Below are positions 1 to 10,356 of a stretch of 64,000 nt of DNA, piece after piece (positions within the stretch are counted from its first letter, which is position 1; each line of letters opens with the position of its first letter). Source of the stretch: Morinoia aosen (lineage: Eukaryota; Arthropoda; Malacostraca; Amphipoda; Talitridae); the NCBI GenBank assembly GCA_030386875.1, contig CM059571.1, positions 28,266,355 to 28,330,354 on the forward strand. The letters are read 5' to 3'. The position numbers and the translations under genes are program-made. The notes beneath the pieces are model-generated. The model was not told the DNA's origin. It saw only the letters and a list, made by a program, of their open reading frames with translations, and did not search any database.

Positions 1-614
1 CGGAAATGTAAAAATTTATGACGTCATAACTCATGAGCAATAAATAATTTTGGAATGAATTTTAGCATCCATAAAAGCCCGTGTCTTTCCGCATTCATTG
101 ATACCAAAATCATCACTGTAGCTCAAAAACTGTAGGAGGAGAAGATTTTTGAAACCCCCCCCCTCAAACTTCGTTTTCTTCGATTTCCCATTTTCTTTTC
201 AAGAAAATTGAACTTTTGCTCTAAGCAAAAACGTTTCCAAATTCAATTTCCTCTGAGTATCAAATTTCATTGTTCTAGGTTCAATTATAAAGAAAAAAGT
301 CCGTTTAACTAGCTTGCATGAGACAGACGGCGCCATTCGAGATTCAAACCCCTAAGGGAGAGACAACTATGGTATCTATGGGAATCAGTACTCCCAGGGA
401 GACAATGTGAGGTCCCGAGCTGAGAGTTAGGTAGGCCTTCTTTTTGTTGAAAAAAAATATTTTTGTTGTGTCAAGATCCATATTTTTCGTTTGACTGATA
501 TCTAGTTTTTTCAGCACCTACTACTTTCTTCTTCAACTTTGATCTTGTTTCATGAACTTTTTCCTTACCTCACTGTTTCTATGCCTTTTCTGCATAGATT
601 CCTCGTTTCCTTAA
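1..614. other. Anonymous sequence, no gene seen
   Basis: AT-rich sequence with no supportable reading frame. The part from about 300 onward may be the 3' untranslated part of the retroelement whose tail follows at 615-712, but I can only show the tail. Confidence 0.4.
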
Positions 615-712
615 CTCCATACTAAATGGTGCCGTCTTCCGTCCTCTCTTTGGATAGCCTTGGTTGCGGGTAGGGAGGCTTAAACTAACTAATAATCTAA
701 TCTAATCTAATC
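615..712 (+). repeat. 3' end of a dispersed non-LTR-like retroelement with (TAATC)n tail
   Basis: The stretch from CTCCAT through TAGGGAGGCTTAAACTAACT to a short TAATC microsatellite recurs, diverged, at 60248-60336. Shared 3' sequence ending in a short microsatellite rather than poly(A) is typical of RTE- and CR1-type non-LTR elements. The RTE-like element at 44497-47922 ends with a related TAGGGAGGATAAGCCCGG followed by a TATATG microsatellite, so these may be related families. No coding part is attached. Confidence 0.55.
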
Positions 713-1729
713 TTCGAGATTCAATATTACTTTAACTGACGTCAGAATAGGTTTGTTCTGAACCATGTACTTTCATTTCATTAATGAGTTCATTGCTCTG
801 TTAAACTCGTTTAATTGTTCAGTACAGATTCATCATAGAGTGAACCAATTATATGTATTATAAAGTTTGTACACTCCGCGTAATATATGTTTAACGCTAT
901 TCATGTGTAAAAATGAGTTGATTTTGCTGTAATTTCGTACTTTTGTGTAGGTTTTGCTTATTCCTGTCTCTAAGAACTGTTGCCTGAGTTTCGTAAGTAT
1001 ACTATAACAAGGTAATGTTTTCAGTTATACTTATATTTCTCTTTGAACTCTGAAATGTTTGGCTAGTATTTTGATGAAGCGGATCGCATCACCATTGACA
1101 GCGGCAGTTAATATCTTTTCTGTTAGCAGAATATCGCAATAGCTCTCGAATAATACTAGTCTGGATACTCAGTTTCATGTACTATATTAATTTTAACTCT
1201 TGTAGTTTTTCGTTTTTAGCAACAGACGAGGTACAGTGTCGGACTGGGAACATTGATATATTTTTCAGTATTGTTAATTAATATTGCCTGTGTATTATAA
1301 GTTCTTTTGTTATATAGTTTTTTGTTTTTCAATTTGAAAATAATTTCACACTTGATAGAGGTCCAACGGTGTAGCATATTTTATTCATAATGCTCCTGCG
1401 AGGATAGAAGTGAGCTGCGTTATGGGTAGGGATTTTTCGCAGAAAACAGTTTTCAAAGCTTCAGCTCTCGATGCTTTCCGTTTTCTTTCAGTATGTCTTA
1501 TCTTGTTATACATGTCTTTCATCATTCGCTTCCAGGTGTGTCGTACGGCGTGTGAAAACCCTTTGTATACCAAATTGTTTTTCAGTACACTTTTCAAGCA
1601 AGTAATTCGTTTTTTGACCAACCCAAGAAGTATCCATGTGAATCTTTTTAAATATACGAAGTGTACGAAAAATTTTCATCAAGCAGCCTGAATCGTCAGC
1701 GGTTATGAGATTTATAAAAATCAAAACTT
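713..1729. other. Anonymous AT-rich sequence, no gene seen
   Basis: Only short frames on both strands, without recognisable domains or codon structure. Nothing else seen. Confidence 0.4.
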
Positions 1730-2253
1730 GAGCTTCTGTTGAATCAACAGAAACACAAAGAAGCCTCTGGGTAAGTGACAGTTTCAAGAGATTCTGTTAC
1801 TACAACATAGGAACCGGAAATTGGACGGTCCTATGATTCATCTGTCACCTGCAGGTACATTATGGTGCCCAGTAAATATTACATGCGATGTACTTTTGTT
1901 ACATAGAAGTATAGCTGCAAGGCTATATTTACGGACCGCAGTAAACGGTGCAATAAAAGAACTAGTCGAAACTTCCTATTGACGCGGAAGACTTCCCGCG
2001 TTAATAGGAAGTTTCGACTGGTTCTTTTATTGCACCGTTCACTGCGGTTCGTAAATATAGCCTTGCAGCTATACTTCTATGTTACAAAAGTAAATCGCAT
2101 GTAATATTTACTGGGCACCATAATATATCTGCAGGTGGCAGATGCATCAGAGGACCGTCCAATTTCCGGTTCCTATGTTGTAGTAACAGAATCTCGTGAA
2201 ACTGTCACTTACACAGAGGCTTCTTTATGTTTCTGTAAATTCAACAGAAGCTC
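1730..2253. mobile_element. Foldback-like long palindrome
   Basis: The two halves are near-perfect inverted copies of about 260 bp each, meeting at position 1991 with almost no loop (GGAAG-ACTTCC at the centre). Paired landmarks sum to 3983 throughout, for example CTGTTGAATCAACAG at 1736-1750 with its partner at 2233-2247, and CCGGAAATTGGACGG at 1814-1828 with its partner at 2155-2169. The arms contain spaced 15-bp quasi-palindromes that continue beyond the right end. No transposase is encoded. Long arms built of short internal repeats resemble Foldback-type elements; that assignment is inferred. Confidence 0.75.
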
Positions 2254-2556
2254 TTATAGTTTCTAGAGAAGAAACGGGAACCTATACTTCGTCCGGCACA
2301 ATGCCGGCCTCACCCGTTCTAACAACGGACATATAGACGTCCTCTGTGCGAGATACAGAACGTTCACAATATTTCTGCAAAATGAACAGAGATAAAACAA
2401 TAGTTCCGTTGGACTAACGGTGCGTCTATCGCAGTCCGTTAACTCAACAGATGTCTGTGAATTCGACGGAAGTAATTGATGCATCTGGCGGACTAACAGA
2501 GGGAAAAAAACTCTCTGGCGAAAAAGCTGCCAGACAATTTTCCGTTGTTTTGACAC
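2155..2556. repeat. Array of 15-bp quasi-palindromic boxes at about 20/30-bp spacing
   Basis: Fifteen-base boxes, mostly starting CTG or CCG and ending CAG or CGG, begin at 2155, 2175, 2202, 2233, 2263, 2293, 2314, 2344, 2375, 2406, 2436, 2455, 2485 and 2515, with a weaker one at 2542. Examples are CCGGCACAATGCCGG (2293), CCGTTCTAACAACGG (2314) and CCGTTGGACTAACGG (2406). Steps are 19-21 or 30-31 bp, apart from two of 27. The DNA between boxes is not conserved. The left arm of the adjacent palindrome carries mirrored boxes at 1736, 1767, 1794 and 1814. Confidence 0.65.
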
Positions 2557-3119
2557 TTTTTTTTTACAGTGCATAAATATATATCCCTGTCCTAAAATGT
2601 TTTTGGTAAACTTGTGTGGCACTTAATCGTTTCTTGCGCTCTTGAGTACATTATAAAACACTATTTTAGGTAGTTTGACTTTTTGTGTTCTCCAAGCTAT
2701 GCGGCAAATGCTATGGTTGGCATTGTACAACGATCCTTATGTTTTTGACAGGTAAACTTTTTTGCACCAGGATTATTACCGTAGGAAATTATAACTTTGT
2801 GTTTTCGTAAAATATTTTATTCACTTCGAGCTCGTTATTTTGGCACAATAGTAGATACGCTAGAATGAAAAATTGTCCCGAATGTTGACCTCATTGACTT
2901 AGACGCAAAACAATTGAAATACGTCCATTTTACTTTCAACATTAATCTCTCATGTGACTAGGTCCTATGTTCGCATGCTAAAATGACAATGTAAGTGCGC
3001 ACTTCTTAGATAGTTTTCAACAATACATCATTATGATTATGTTTCCTTATCACTTGTATTTATATGCATTATCAAAATCAGATTACCGCAACGAACTGAA
3101 CGTAGATAAAGGCACGTAG
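2557..3119. other. Anonymous sequence, no gene seen
   Basis: No supportable frame or RNA gene. Confidence 0.4.
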
Positions 3120-3240
3120 ACCGTGCCTTTCTCTCAATCATTTTGTGTTTCGACAATAATTGACATGGGTATTACGATACCCATGCGCGAATATCAACCA
3201 AGGATCTTGATATTAAGATATTTTAATTCTTTCATTCCGA
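3120..3240 (+). repeat. Dispersed repeat, copy 1
   Basis: The order CTCAATCATTT, TTCGAC, GACATGGGTATTACGATACC, TATCAACCAAGGATCTT, AAGATATTTTAA recurs at about 57108-57205 and in weaker form at 3745-3840. The core GGTATTACGATACC is an imperfect palindrome. No coding capacity. Confidence 0.5.
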
Positions 3241-3744
3241 CAGCTTTTTGACTTCATGATTTTGGTAGGCATTCACGAAATTTTCCATTCGGTTTGTAAA
3301 ATGTTTTCGATTAGTATTATGTGACTATCATTTCCTTGGTCCTGACTCGAGTGTTTTTATTATTTTTTTTAGGCAACTACATAGCCTATTATGCTCGCGT
3401 AAGAAATATCATGGATTAGTTGAATGGTAAAACTTTTTCCGACCTAGTCTCTTGGTATACTAGTTGAAACTCAAACATAAGACGCTTTCGAATTTCTACT
3501 GTGTCGATCCTTTAGACTGTACATCCACAATTTTTACGCTCAATTCATCTCCCCGATATCGCTAAAGGCTGCCTTCATATTTCAAAAAATTTCAAAATTT
3601 TTTTTTCATCAATGCGTCGGTTGCATTATTCATGAATCGATAGAGATATACATATGTGGGTGCATGCATATTTAGTGTTTATGCATCAAAAACCTCGAAA
3701 TAATTCAACAGGTGGAATACATTTTCATGATTTTCTGTCAATTA
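3241..3744. other. Anonymous AT-rich sequence, no gene seen
   Basis: Nothing recognisable. Confidence 0.35.
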
Positions 3745-3840
3745 CTTTTTTTCGACAAGAAAAACAGGTATTGTGACACCCACACACATATGTCTATCAA
3801 CTAAGGATCTTCAAGTTGAAGCGTTTTAAAATCCAATGGC
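3745..3840 (+). repeat. Dispersed repeat, copy 2 (weak)
   Basis: Contains TTTTTTCGAC, then TATTGTGACACCC, TATCAACTAAGGATCTTC and GTTTTAAAATCCAATGG, the same order of blocks as at 3120 and 57108 but more diverged. Confidence 0.4.
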
Positions 3841-4059
3841 CTGTGTCTTAATTGGAATAAACTTTTTTTTTTCTTGTAACGGAATATCTTTTTCCGGTTC
3901 GCTGGTGTCTTTTTTCATCACCTTTTACTTTTTTCTCCAATTTTTATCTTTCATAATATTTTCCAATTTTGTGCCTGTGCACAAGGTTTGTAGACACGCT
4001 TTGGTGAAACGGATTCCCAGTGTCCTTCCACTAACTTCCATTTTAATTCTTTCTTCGAA

Positions 4060-4372
4060 ATTCTTTGAATAAAGGATTTACTTTTAAAAGCTCGGCTACG
4101 CTCAGCGACATTGTCATCCTGGAGAGCAGCCGTCAAATATGTTATATATTTGTAGTTTTATAGATATATATACAGTGAGTCTCCGGTTTACCGCATTTCA
4201 GTTTAGGGTATTCGCCGTTACGAGCAATCGCCCATAAACTGTACTAATACATTGATACATTTTCCCTATTAATATATGTATGATTTGAGCCTGGCAATCC
4301 TTCAATTTTGCGATTAAAAAACTCGCGGCAGTGCACAACCAAGATTATTGCTACTGAACGACTCCGAAATGT
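4060..4372. repeat. Degenerate copies of the 4431-4608 hairpin arm
   Basis: At about 4075-4120, TTTTAAAAGCTCGGCTACGC resembles the hairpin arm. At 4291-4372, CAATCCTTCAATTTTGCG through AACTCGCGGCAGTGCACAAC to GAACGACTCCG follows the arm base by base with many changes. They look like older copies of the same repeat. Confidence 0.4.
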
Positions 4373-4430
4373 ATATATATATAATATAAATACCTAAATA
4401 AGTATATAATTGTATCTATAAATATATATA

Positions 4431-4608
4431 CGCAGCTGGCCATCCTTGAATTCTGCTTTAAAAAAACTCTCGGCCACGCACAGCCGAGATTTATCGCCTC
4501 CGAACGACTCTATATATAAATTTGAGGGTCGTTCAGAGGCGATAAATCTCGGCTGTGCGTGGCCGAGAGTTTTTTTTTAAAGCAGAATTCAAGGATGGCC
4601 AGCCGCGT
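4431..4608. repeat. Inverted-repeat hairpin element
   Basis: Two arms of about 80 bp (4431-4511 and 4523-4608) are nearly perfect reverse complements around a short AT-rich loop. Landmarks are GGCCATCCTTGAATTCTGC on the left and GCAGAATTCAAGGATGGCC on the right. An RNA from either strand would fold into one long hairpin. It could be a small MITE or a hairpin of host origin. Confidence 0.75.
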
Positions 4609-4830
4609 ATCATGTACATATCGCCGGCGAAATTAGAAATGCCGGAGACGAGCAAAGACGTAGAATGGTCGATCACCGCAGTTGGCCGCCGATGTCCCTG
4701 GGCCAAAAATTTCGTCCCTAAGTGGGCATTTCGCCTATGATGCGGAGATGATTTACCGGCGATACGTCTCTTACATTATCCCTTGCTCGGCCATAACACA
4801 TCGGCGCGACGTCCTCGATTTTCAATTGGG
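4609..4830. other. GC-richer unknown repeat, left part
   Basis: GC-richer than its surroundings and rich in CGCCGG and CACCGC motifs. It continues at 6339 after the Harbinger-type insertion. Similar GC-rich sequence occurs at 60780-61000. No coding assignment. Confidence 0.4.
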
Positions 4831-5081
4831 TAAAGGGCCTTTCACACGATCAGTTTTTTCGTCAGTCAACACTGACACTCACGGTTCCGTAACACCATAT
4901 TTGGGCATGCGTGCTCTCTTTTGCTCTCTACTCGGTACTCGCCACTGTGGGGTTTGACTGCTGCTTTGCTTCTATTTGCGTGTCAGTTTTCGCCCACCCG
5001 GCGTCTAGTGAGGAGAATTGCGATCGCTTTCCCGTATATTAAATGGTCGCAGCCTGGTCTGAATGATAAATAAGCTATTTT

Positions 5082-5318
5082 CGTGAACAGCCTGCTTTGT
5101 GGAAAGTGCTAAGCAACGAATACAAGAGCAGAGATATTAGAAGAAAGTCGCTCGAATATGTTATTGAAGCAATGAATCAACACAGTATTAGTTTACGTGA
5201 GAATGGGTTGAAGGAAAAAATTAATAGGCTTCAAAAACAGTTCAGGAAGGTATTTAGAGCATTTGCTTCCAAAAAAATCTATTATTTAGCAGAGGATAGC
5301 ACCTGGATTCAAAGGTGA
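5082..5318 (+). pseudogene. MADF-like DNA-binding protein fragment of a Harbinger element
   Basis: The frame has no ATG at its beginning. From about 5088 it reads PALWKVLSNEYKSRDIRR and continues to LKEKINRLQKQFRKVFRAF before stopping at 5316-5318. A Leu-Trp start, a Tyr-x-x-Arg segment, and a later Lys-Ile-x-x-Leu-x-x-Gln-Phe-Arg helix match the MADF/Myb-SANT pattern. In PIF/Harbinger elements such a protein is encoded beside the transposase and binds the element ends. Here only about 75 residues remain, so it is read as a deletion remnant. The family call is by pattern only. Confidence 0.6.
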
Positions 5319-6288
5319 GGGAACAATAGTTCATTTTTTACAGGCATATCATAATGCATTCGTCCTGTTGTAGTGACAGCGGCGCAGCGCCATTGACAAA
5401 GGATTTCCAATCGTATTTAATATTCACTCAGGAAATACTGCAAAGGCATATTATTTTTGTTTCTTAGAATGAAAAAAATTAAATATTTAACCGAAGTGCG
5501 ATTTCAACACTTAGTCCGGCATTTTCAAATAAAATAAAAAACTTTGTTCATGAATTCTCCTCAACAATTAATTTCAGCATGCAAATGTTTCCTGAAATGA
5601 TTCTAAGCGTTTATTAGTTTATCCGTAACGCTGTCACATTCAAATGGATCATTAAATATTATCACACAGTAATTTGAGAGGCTTATTATATTTTATAATA
5701 TTTGCTTGCGGGTGCCAGATTTACGCGTGCATTCTATCATGCAGTTCTAATGAATGTGCGCTAGATTTCAATTGTTATTACTATATCCTTGTCAGTGTGT
5801 CGCTAGGAAATGTCCGAACATAGTTCTTCAAGAAAAAAATTCAATTTACGAGCTGTACTATTACACGCTGGTGCATGCACAACTGTATAGAAAGAGCGGA
5901 AAATATTACCTGCAGTTGAAATTATTATGAAGTAGATTATTACATTTGTAGTAGTTGTAGTATTTGTTAGATCTGGTGTGACCAAATTTGACAAAAGGAA
6001 GGAATGCGACAAATAATTAGTTAGCGAAATTTAGATATTTAGCCCTAACTTACTACAAATCCGGTTGTAACTGCCATTTTCTGGATGTTTAGCCAGCCAT
6101 TCTTTTACCCACTATCTATTTATGGTGTTTTTTCTTCTCTATGACCGCAAAGCCGATGAGTATGCTTGCTTTGACTACGACGAATCTCTCTCGACTCCGC
6201 ATAGTGAAGCGCTGCCAAGCTTGCCAGTGACGCGCCACTTCAGCCACGCGAACGTACGTGTGAACGCGAGTATTTTGACCACACTCTG
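5319..6288. other. Interior of the Harbinger-type element, no further gene
   Basis: No transposase-like frame on either strand. The short frames at 5803-6012 and 6122-6307 have no recognisable domain. Confidence 0.4.
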
Positions 6289-6338
6289 GAGTGTCAGTGT
6301 TGACTGACGAAAAAACTGATCGTGTGAAAGGCCCTTAA

Positions 6339-6461
6339 TCCAGACATGCTCGGATCGCTGAAAGCTCGGTGGCCACTCTGCCAACTGGCTGGGGTGCAGG
6401 GATGGGAGGCACATTGAGAGGCGTGCTGGCGGTTATCACCGCGATTTTTGCCCAGTGTATC
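6339..6461. other. GC-richer unknown repeat, right part
   Basis: Continuation of the 4609-4830 sequence once the Harbinger-type element and one TAA are removed. It ends where the reverse-transcriptase similarity begins. Confidence 0.4.
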
Positions 6462-7787
6462 GGGGCCTTAAGCAATTATCGACCTATCTCCGTACTACTA
6501 ATTATTAGCAAAGTATTCGAAAAGATTGTGTATACAAAAATGTACTCTTATTTTGAACAAAAATAATTTCTTTACGATAAACAATACGGCTTTCGCTCTA
6601 AAAAATCAACAACACAGGCTATATTAAATCATTTATAATTCCTCTATTCTTATATAGATGAAGGAAAGCCTGTCTTCTCTGTATTTCTTGACTTTCGAAA
6701 AGCATTTGATTGGGGGTACCATAAAATACTACTCTCGAAACTACACTGTTATGACATTCGACGGATTGCCCATGATTGGTTCAGGTCATACCTAACAAAT
6801 CGCAAGCAATACGTTGTCATTGACGACGCAAAATCAGACCCACAGACAATTATCCATGGAGTTCCACAAGGATCTGTTCTTGGGCCTCTCATGTTTCTGA
6901 TTTTTATCAATGATATTGTAAAATCTACATCATTCTTCAAATTCATACTTTTTGCCGATGACAGTACGCTTTCTGCGGTCCTTCCGAACCAAAATCCTGC
7001 TATGATTGTGCAGAGTATAAATACTGAACTTCACAAAGTTTCATCGGGGCTCAAAGCTAATAAAATAAGCCTTAATATTGATCAAACAAATTATATTACA
7101 TTCTCATACAAGAAAGATGTATCTCTCCCTTACATTAAAATTGGCGAAGGTGAAATCGAAGAAACCAACTCATGTAAGTTTATTGGCATCATAATACATA
7201 AACATCTGACCTTCAAAGAGCACATCACTCATATTAGTTCTAAAGTATCAAAATCCATCGGAATCCTAAATAAAGTTAAAAATTTTCTGCCTGAAACAGC
7301 TTTACAAATGCTCTACCGAACGCTCATTTCTCCATACTTGCAATACGGAATAGAAGTATATATATGGCACGGAACTGATGAAAATAAAACCAACAAAATT
7401 TTTACTCTGCAGAAAAGAGCTGTCAGAGCGGTAAAGAACCTAGAATATAATGCTCACACAAATGAATCTTTCAAAAATTTAAAAATACTTAAACTTGCGG
7501 ATCTCTACAAAATCTCCATCTGTAATTTCATTCACAAAACATTAGGAAATGATTGCGACAATAGCCTAAGACAATTATTGACTGCGCAAACTGGTCATCA
7601 CGACCATTTGACCCGAAATAGAAGTAAATTCATGCTTCCTTATTATTCAAAGGCCCGGGGGTCGCAACACAGTATCCTCTTCGTTGGAACCAAAACATGG
7701 AACGCTATACCTGCAGAGATCCGTGAATGTAATTCGTACAAAGTATTCAAAAGACATCTTGAGTCTCACTTCCTGTCAGAATACTAG
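6462..7787 (+). pseudogene. CR1-group non-LTR retrotransposon reverse transcriptase, 5'-truncated
   Basis: One frame runs from about 6462 to the stop at 7785-7787, broken only by stops near 6564 and 6639. It starts inside the RT domain with NYRPISVLLIISKVFEKIVY. It then shows the GFRSKKST block, the FLDFRKAFD catalytic block (about 6690), GVPQGSVLGPLMF (about 6860) and the FADD catalytic motif (about 6950). The C-terminal part includes the thumb-like LNVIQT/F region and the KTWNAIPAEIR block near the end. There is no RNase H. The endonuclease half is absent, as expected for 5' truncation during target-primed reverse transcription. Clade placement among CR1-like groups is by motif only. Confidence 0.75.
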
Positions 7788-8180
7788 TCGTGTAAGATCA
7801 CCGTGTCACAATCTTGCATCCTACATGTAACTAATGATAATGTCATAATGTAACTTGCCTTGGGTACCATAACCAATCTTCTGTCTGCTCTTGAATCGTT
7901 TTATCAAACATACTGTTAAATATAGCCGATTTGACCTATATTGTAAAATACAGCATAAAATATCGAGTTAATTATCTCAATGATCAGTCTAATGCGATAC
8001 TAGGTTAAGTGAACTAGGTTAAACATTTTGTACACCCTAGAATAACGTGATGGTAGGATGCCTCAAAAGTCGCTGAACTTGTTCGGGCCCACAGGTAGCT
8101 ATACTCAAATTTGACCATTGTACTAGACTTAAGAAAAATTCTACCTCTGTATCACCTGTGGTGAATAAATTGTTTAAAAT
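7788..8180 (+). other. Probable 3' untranslated region of the truncated CR1-group element
   Basis: Non-coding sequence after the RT stop; AATAAA lies near 8164. The exact 3' end and any target duplication could not be fixed. Confidence 0.4.
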
Positions 8181-8899
8181 ATGAATGAGTATCTCATATC
8201 ATGGCGAGCCAGCATTATTTATGTACAATCGAAAAACAGCCAAAATATAAATTGCAGGAAAAAGCAGGAGTTGTAAAAAGTATAGATGGAAAGATCAGCG
8301 TTTTCTCATTCAAAATTTCATGATAAACTACTGCAAGATCTTTAGGAATCAACACGCCTGAAGAGCTCGATCAGTATTTGCTACAGCAAGGGATCAAGAC
8401 CTTATTAGGCCGCACAGGTGTTGTCGAGGCTTCTGTGTTAGTTACCCATAATCTTAAGTATTTTCTTTGTGTCCAGCTCCCTGAACGCCGACTTGTCTGT
8501 TTCTCCGCGCTGATGTTGCGTCTGTGCATTTACTTTAGTTAGCCCTTAAATATCATTTGTATTATATGTCTGTATTCCAATGTTTCTTTGATCACCTAGC
8601 TAAATAAGACTAATATATAAATGCAATTTCGAGTGTTGTACCTTGTTATGCGGTAACTCATGTCTGTACGCACTATTTTTGCAACAGAAAATGAATCACT
8701 GTCTTTGTTAAAATATATCGGTGTATGTAATAGGGACTTCAAAGAGATTCAGCAACAAACCAGTCACACCCTGAAGTCATAAGAGTTTTCCTTTCTCCTT
8801 ATTGACACTGGCTTTAGTCTCATACGACACCTCGCCTAATAAGGGGTTTAAGGGGCCCCCTCGGAAGAACGAACTATTTCGCATAGTATGTCGAATAGG
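8181..8899. other. Anonymous sequence, no gene seen
   Basis: No supportable gene. A 67-codon frame entering the next repeat is spurious. Confidence 0.35.
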
Positions 8900-9283
8900 A
8901 AGACGCTGTCGCAGTTCGGCACTAACAGAGTTTACTTCTGCTGCCCTAGCGGTCTCATACGGCGCAGACAGTTGCTCGTCTTCCTATCGGTACCGCCGTA
9001 GTTAGGCACGAAAAGAATTTACTTCTGTTGCCCTAGCAGACTGAATACGGCGTAGGCGGTACCCACACACACACACCTCATTCTAGCGGTACCACCGTAG
9101 TTCGGCACAAAACAGAATTTACTTCTGTTGCCCTAGCGGACTGAATACGGCGCAGGTGGTACCCACACAAACCTCACCCCACACACACAACGGTACTGCC
9201 GTAGTTCGGCACTAACAGAATTTACTTCTGTTGCCCTAGCGGACTGATTACGGCGTAGGCGGTACCCACACGAACCTCAGGAA
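8900..9283. repeat. About 100-bp tandem repeat, four copies
   Basis: Copies begin near 8900 (degenerate), 8988, 9087 and 9191. Each contains GCCGTAGTTCGGCAC, then AGAATTTACTTCTGTT, then GCCCTAGCGGACTGA, TACGGCG and GGCGGTACCC, separated by a CA-rich spacer. GGTACCGCC at the start and GGCGGTACC at the end make each unit a weak inverted repeat. Confidence 0.75.
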
Positions 9284-10263
9284 GGGCCGCTGTGAAGAAA
9301 AGCTAGCGCCCCGGAAAAAGGTAGCTGCACAGAAGACAGCCCCCCTATTCCACGAACCCTCACGTCGACCGCACGGCGGTATCGACAGACCTCAAAATAA
9401 ATTATTCATAATTTGTATTCTACTTGCCGTCATGTCAGACATCATGTAATTTTTCACTCACAGTTATGCCAGGTTTCCACAAACATGATTATTTTTTACT
9501 AACACCATTAATGTATATTTGAAATATGTGTCTGGATTTGTTACAATTTCTGTAGAAAATGCAGATATTTAAGGCATTCATGTCATACATTGTATAATAA
9601 ATCGGATTTTGAAGGCTGTATTTTTTTTGGTTTCAATTACTTGCCAACAAATGTAAATATCGGAATTCATCTTTATATTTATTATTGATTTAATCTTTTT
9701 GCGGTCGCTGAGTGTTCGACAATTGTCTCTGACTGCCTTCCCAACTTTTTCTTGGAAGAGTCAGAAAAAAAAATTTAGAGGTGACCTCAGAAGGTTGAAG
9801 CGTGGTTAGGGAGACTGATAACGTTGGAGAGCCTGCCAGATATCTCCGCAGAACTGTGCAGTGGTCCGCCCCTCTCCCTGTTCGCCCTCGCTGGTGCCCA
9901 TGTTTGTGTGCGAAGTGACGGGACTGCTAACCTGAGCGGCTAAGTCTCTCCTCTGCCTCCCCGGGGCCTGGCTGCGTCGGCCTTCGTTCTCCTCACCGCC
10001 TCATCAGCGTCTTTACACTTCAACTTCATATCCAACTACGTAAGTCAGAGACATTCTCGTGTCGGGATTATTCAGCGACTGACTGTAGTTTTGAAGTTCT
10101 TGAATATACGTTCACAACCTGGTCTAATTTATTGAAGGACATTAATTAACAAATCATTCTTGAAAAAGTTTTGTTACATTCATTCAAAGCCATTCAAAAT
10201 CCGATCATTGTAAAGTCTATTTATTCTTAAATAATACTTTTGAATTTATTCCAATCTTTCTTT
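9284..10263. other. Anonymous sequence, no gene seen
   Basis: No supportable coding frame. Confidence 0.35.
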
Positions 10264-10356
10264 CTAAATGATACTTCTAAATCTAAATGATACTTCTAAA
10301 TCTAAATGATACTTCTAAATCTAAATGATACTTCTAAATCTAAATGATTGATTCTT
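10264..10356. repeat. 19-bp tandem repeat
   Basis: CTAAATGATACTTCTAAAT repeats about four times almost perfectly, then decays into CTAAATGATTGATTCTT. Simple minisatellite. Confidence 0.85.

Larger units (their letters stand above)
4834..6335 (+). mobile_element. PIF/Harbinger-type DNA transposon, non-autonomous
   Basis: Both ends carry a perfect 47-bp terminal inverted repeat starting AGGGCCTTTCACACGATCAG, at 4834-4880 and 6289-6335. The element is flanked by TAA at 4831-4833 and 6336-6338, a 3-bp target duplication typical of PIF/Harbinger (TWA). It is 1502 bp long and lacks the DDE transposase. It keeps a fragment of a MADF-like DNA-binding protein (5082-5318), the usual second protein of this superfamily. 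Identical termini suggest fairly recent insertion or mobilisation by a transposase encoded elsewhere. Confidence 0.8.

Noticed and set aside
2155-2556. Regularly spaced short palindromes resembling a CRISPR array
   Set aside because: Boxes vary in sequence, spacers are 4-16 bp, there are no cas genes, and the genome is evidently eukaryotic.
2263-2622. 119-codon minus-strand frame
   Set aside because: It lies over the palindromic-box array and shows no domain; the frame is incidental.
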